Assembly: GCA_000733355.1 (NCBI GenBank)
Contig: JNVV01000001.1
Coordinates: 2,624,219 to 2,688,218, forward strand
From: Falciphora oryzae
Taxonomy: Eukaryota > Ascomycota > Sordariomycetes > Magnaporthales > Magnaporthaceae
DNA: 64,000 bases
Direction: 5' to 3'
The translations under genes and the position numbers were made by a program. Under the pieces are notes generated by a model. It did no database searches, had not been told where the DNA came from, and saw only the letters and a list, made by a program, of their open reading frames with translations. How positions within the stretch are numbered: position 1 is the first letter of the stretch; each line of letters starts with the position of its first letter. Shown piece by piece: positions 63,032-64,000 of this stretch.

Positions 63032-64000
63032 TCATAGCCGGCTATAGTGTTGACGTGCAGCGGCAGAAACGTCATCGACCTGATCACCGGTCGCAACAAT
63101 CTCCGCTTGGCCGTCCCCTGTGCTCATGTCGGCGCAAAGCCGCTCCCACGACTCGGCGCCTCTCCTCGCCAGCTCTTCAGGCACTGCAGGGTCCGTGTCG
63201 TTCATGCGCCGATTGAACAGCTCCAGGCTGACCCAGCCCTCGAAGCCCAGCCCCTGGAAGATGGCAGCGGAAATGTCTCGGACGGGGAGATATGCGCCCT
63301 GGTCCTCCTCGCGGTAGAACAGCCTGCAGTTCCGCGACCAGCTCATGCGCGGCGGCTGATCTGGCGCGTAGAACCGGTGGCCCTCGACCAGCGGGCCGTC
63401 TGGCAGGCGCTCGCCGTCGACGACCTGGACGTAGAAGACCTTGTCGACGTCGACGGTGCGCAGCAGGTGCGCCATGGACTCCTCCACGGCGGCGTCGCAG
63501 TCGCTCGTGCGGCCGGACGGGTGAGCCGGGTCGGCGTAGATGCGGGCGGCCATGTTGAAGGTGTCGAGGCAGATTCCCAGGTTCGGCCTGTCCGCGGCCT
63601 GCACCGCGGCCCAGCAGGCCTCCCAGGTGTCGACGCGGGTACCCCAAGCGAGCGCCTCGTACGTTAGGCGCAGCGGCGGGTCAGCGGCGGCGGCGAGGTC
63701 GGCTGCGGCGCGCAAGTCCGCCGCGATAAGGTCCCCGTCGGCGCTGACCTGGTCCTCCGGCAGGAACGAGGACGGGATGGCGATGAGGTCGGTGCCCAGG
63801 GCGTGCGCGAGGTCGACCCAGTGCGCCAGCTCGGCGAGCCGCCGGGCGTGCGCGGCGCGGTCGACGAGCCCCTCGTAGTGCATGAAGGGCTGCAGGCACA
63901 CGATCTCGAGGCCGAGCGCGACGCACATGCCGCGGACCATGGACGCGGCGTGGATGCGCTGGGCCGGGGTGCTGCTGCCGCCGGCGAGGCGGTCGGCGAC
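63032..64000 (-). CDS. qa-4: 3-dehydroshikimate dehydratase (qa-4/qutC), 3'-terminal part
   Basis: The minus strand is open from the window edge to a stop at 63032, about 322 residues; the N-terminal part lies beyond 64000. It is a TIM-barrel of the sugar-phosphate-isomerase-like type: GLEIVCLQPFMHYEGL, LGTDLIAIPSSF, LRLTYEALAWGTRVDTWE, LGICLDTFNMAARIYADP, KVFYVQVVDGERL and GFEGWVSLELFNRRM. Metal-binding Glu (YEALAWG), Asp (CLDTFN), Gln/Asp (VQVVDGE) and Glu (LELFN) are in place. It converts 3-dehydroshikimate to protocatechuate, the exit from the quinate route to the beta-ketoadipate pathway. It converges with qa-2. Confidence 0.94.
   Translation of the reverse strand, partial: VADRLAGGSSTPAQRIHAASMVRGMCVALGLEIVCLQPFMHYEGLVDRAAHARRLAELAHWVDLAHALGTDLIAIPSSFLPEDQVSADGDLIAADLRAAADLAAAADPPLRLTYEALAWGTRVDTWEACWAAVQAADRPNLGICLDTFNMAARIYADPAHPSGRTSDCDAAVEESMAHLLRTVDVDKVFYVQVVDGERLPDGPLVEGHRFYAPDQPPRMSWSRNCRLFYREEDQGAYLPVRDISAAIFQGLGFEGWVSLELFNRRMNDTDPAVPEELARRGAESWERLCADMSTGDGQAEIVATGDQVDDVSAAARQHYSRL

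Overview
This window is nuclear DNA of a filamentous ascomycete, most likely a member of the Sordariomycetes. The evidence is short introns (about 60-350 nt) with GT...AG ends and CTAAC/CTGAC branch sites, a GC-rich coding style, long gene-free spacers with poly(T), poly(A) and polypyrimidine tracts, and typical Pezizomycotina proteins, including a quinic-acid (qa) utilisation cluster of the Neurospora type. I cannot name the species. One run of 172 N bases (935-1106) marks an assembly gap.

Layout. The left edge holds the 5' end of a Fet3-type multicopper ferroxidase on the minus strand. It is followed by about 7 kb in which I find no gene. From 7.5 to 50.8 kb lie housekeeping and cell-biology genes: PRP6 (spliceosome), a small 'calcofluor white hypersensitive' type membrane protein, a DysF-domain (Mug65/Spo73-like) protein, a mitochondrial PPR protein, a PTC2-type PP2C phosphatase, an AXL2-like cadherin-type polarity protein, an EFM6-like lysine methyltransferase, a secreted double-psi beta-barrel protein, CCZ1, an AhpD/CMD-family protein, MAF1, the AP-1 sigma subunit, the glutamate-cysteine ligase modifier subunit, BUD32, one unrecognised membrane-anchored protein, and IRC22 (TRAP-alpha). 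Exon structures were rebuilt by eye from splice signals, reading-frame phase and family similarity. All spliced products keep frame.

From 51.4 kb to the right edge lies a quinate/shikimate catabolic cluster: qa-y permease (-), qa-1S repressor (-), qa-1F activator (+), qa-x/qutG (-), qa-2 catabolic dehydroquinase (+) and qa-4 dehydroshikimate dehydratase (-, cut by the window edge). Quinate enters through qa-y. The missing quinate dehydrogenase (qa-3, not seen) would make dehydroquinate, qa-2 makes dehydroshikimate, and qa-4 makes protocatechuate. qa-1F switches the set on and qa-1S, a relic of the last three AROM domains, holds it off. A 15-of-16 match to the Neurospora activator site lies between the divergent qa-x and qa-2 genes. 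The gene order is a permutation of the Neurospora order and predicts qa-3 just beyond base 64000.

No tRNA, rRNA, CRISPR array or intact transposon was found. A perfect 29-bp inverted repeat around a 76-nt loop at 17.1-17.3 kb is the most structured unexplained element.
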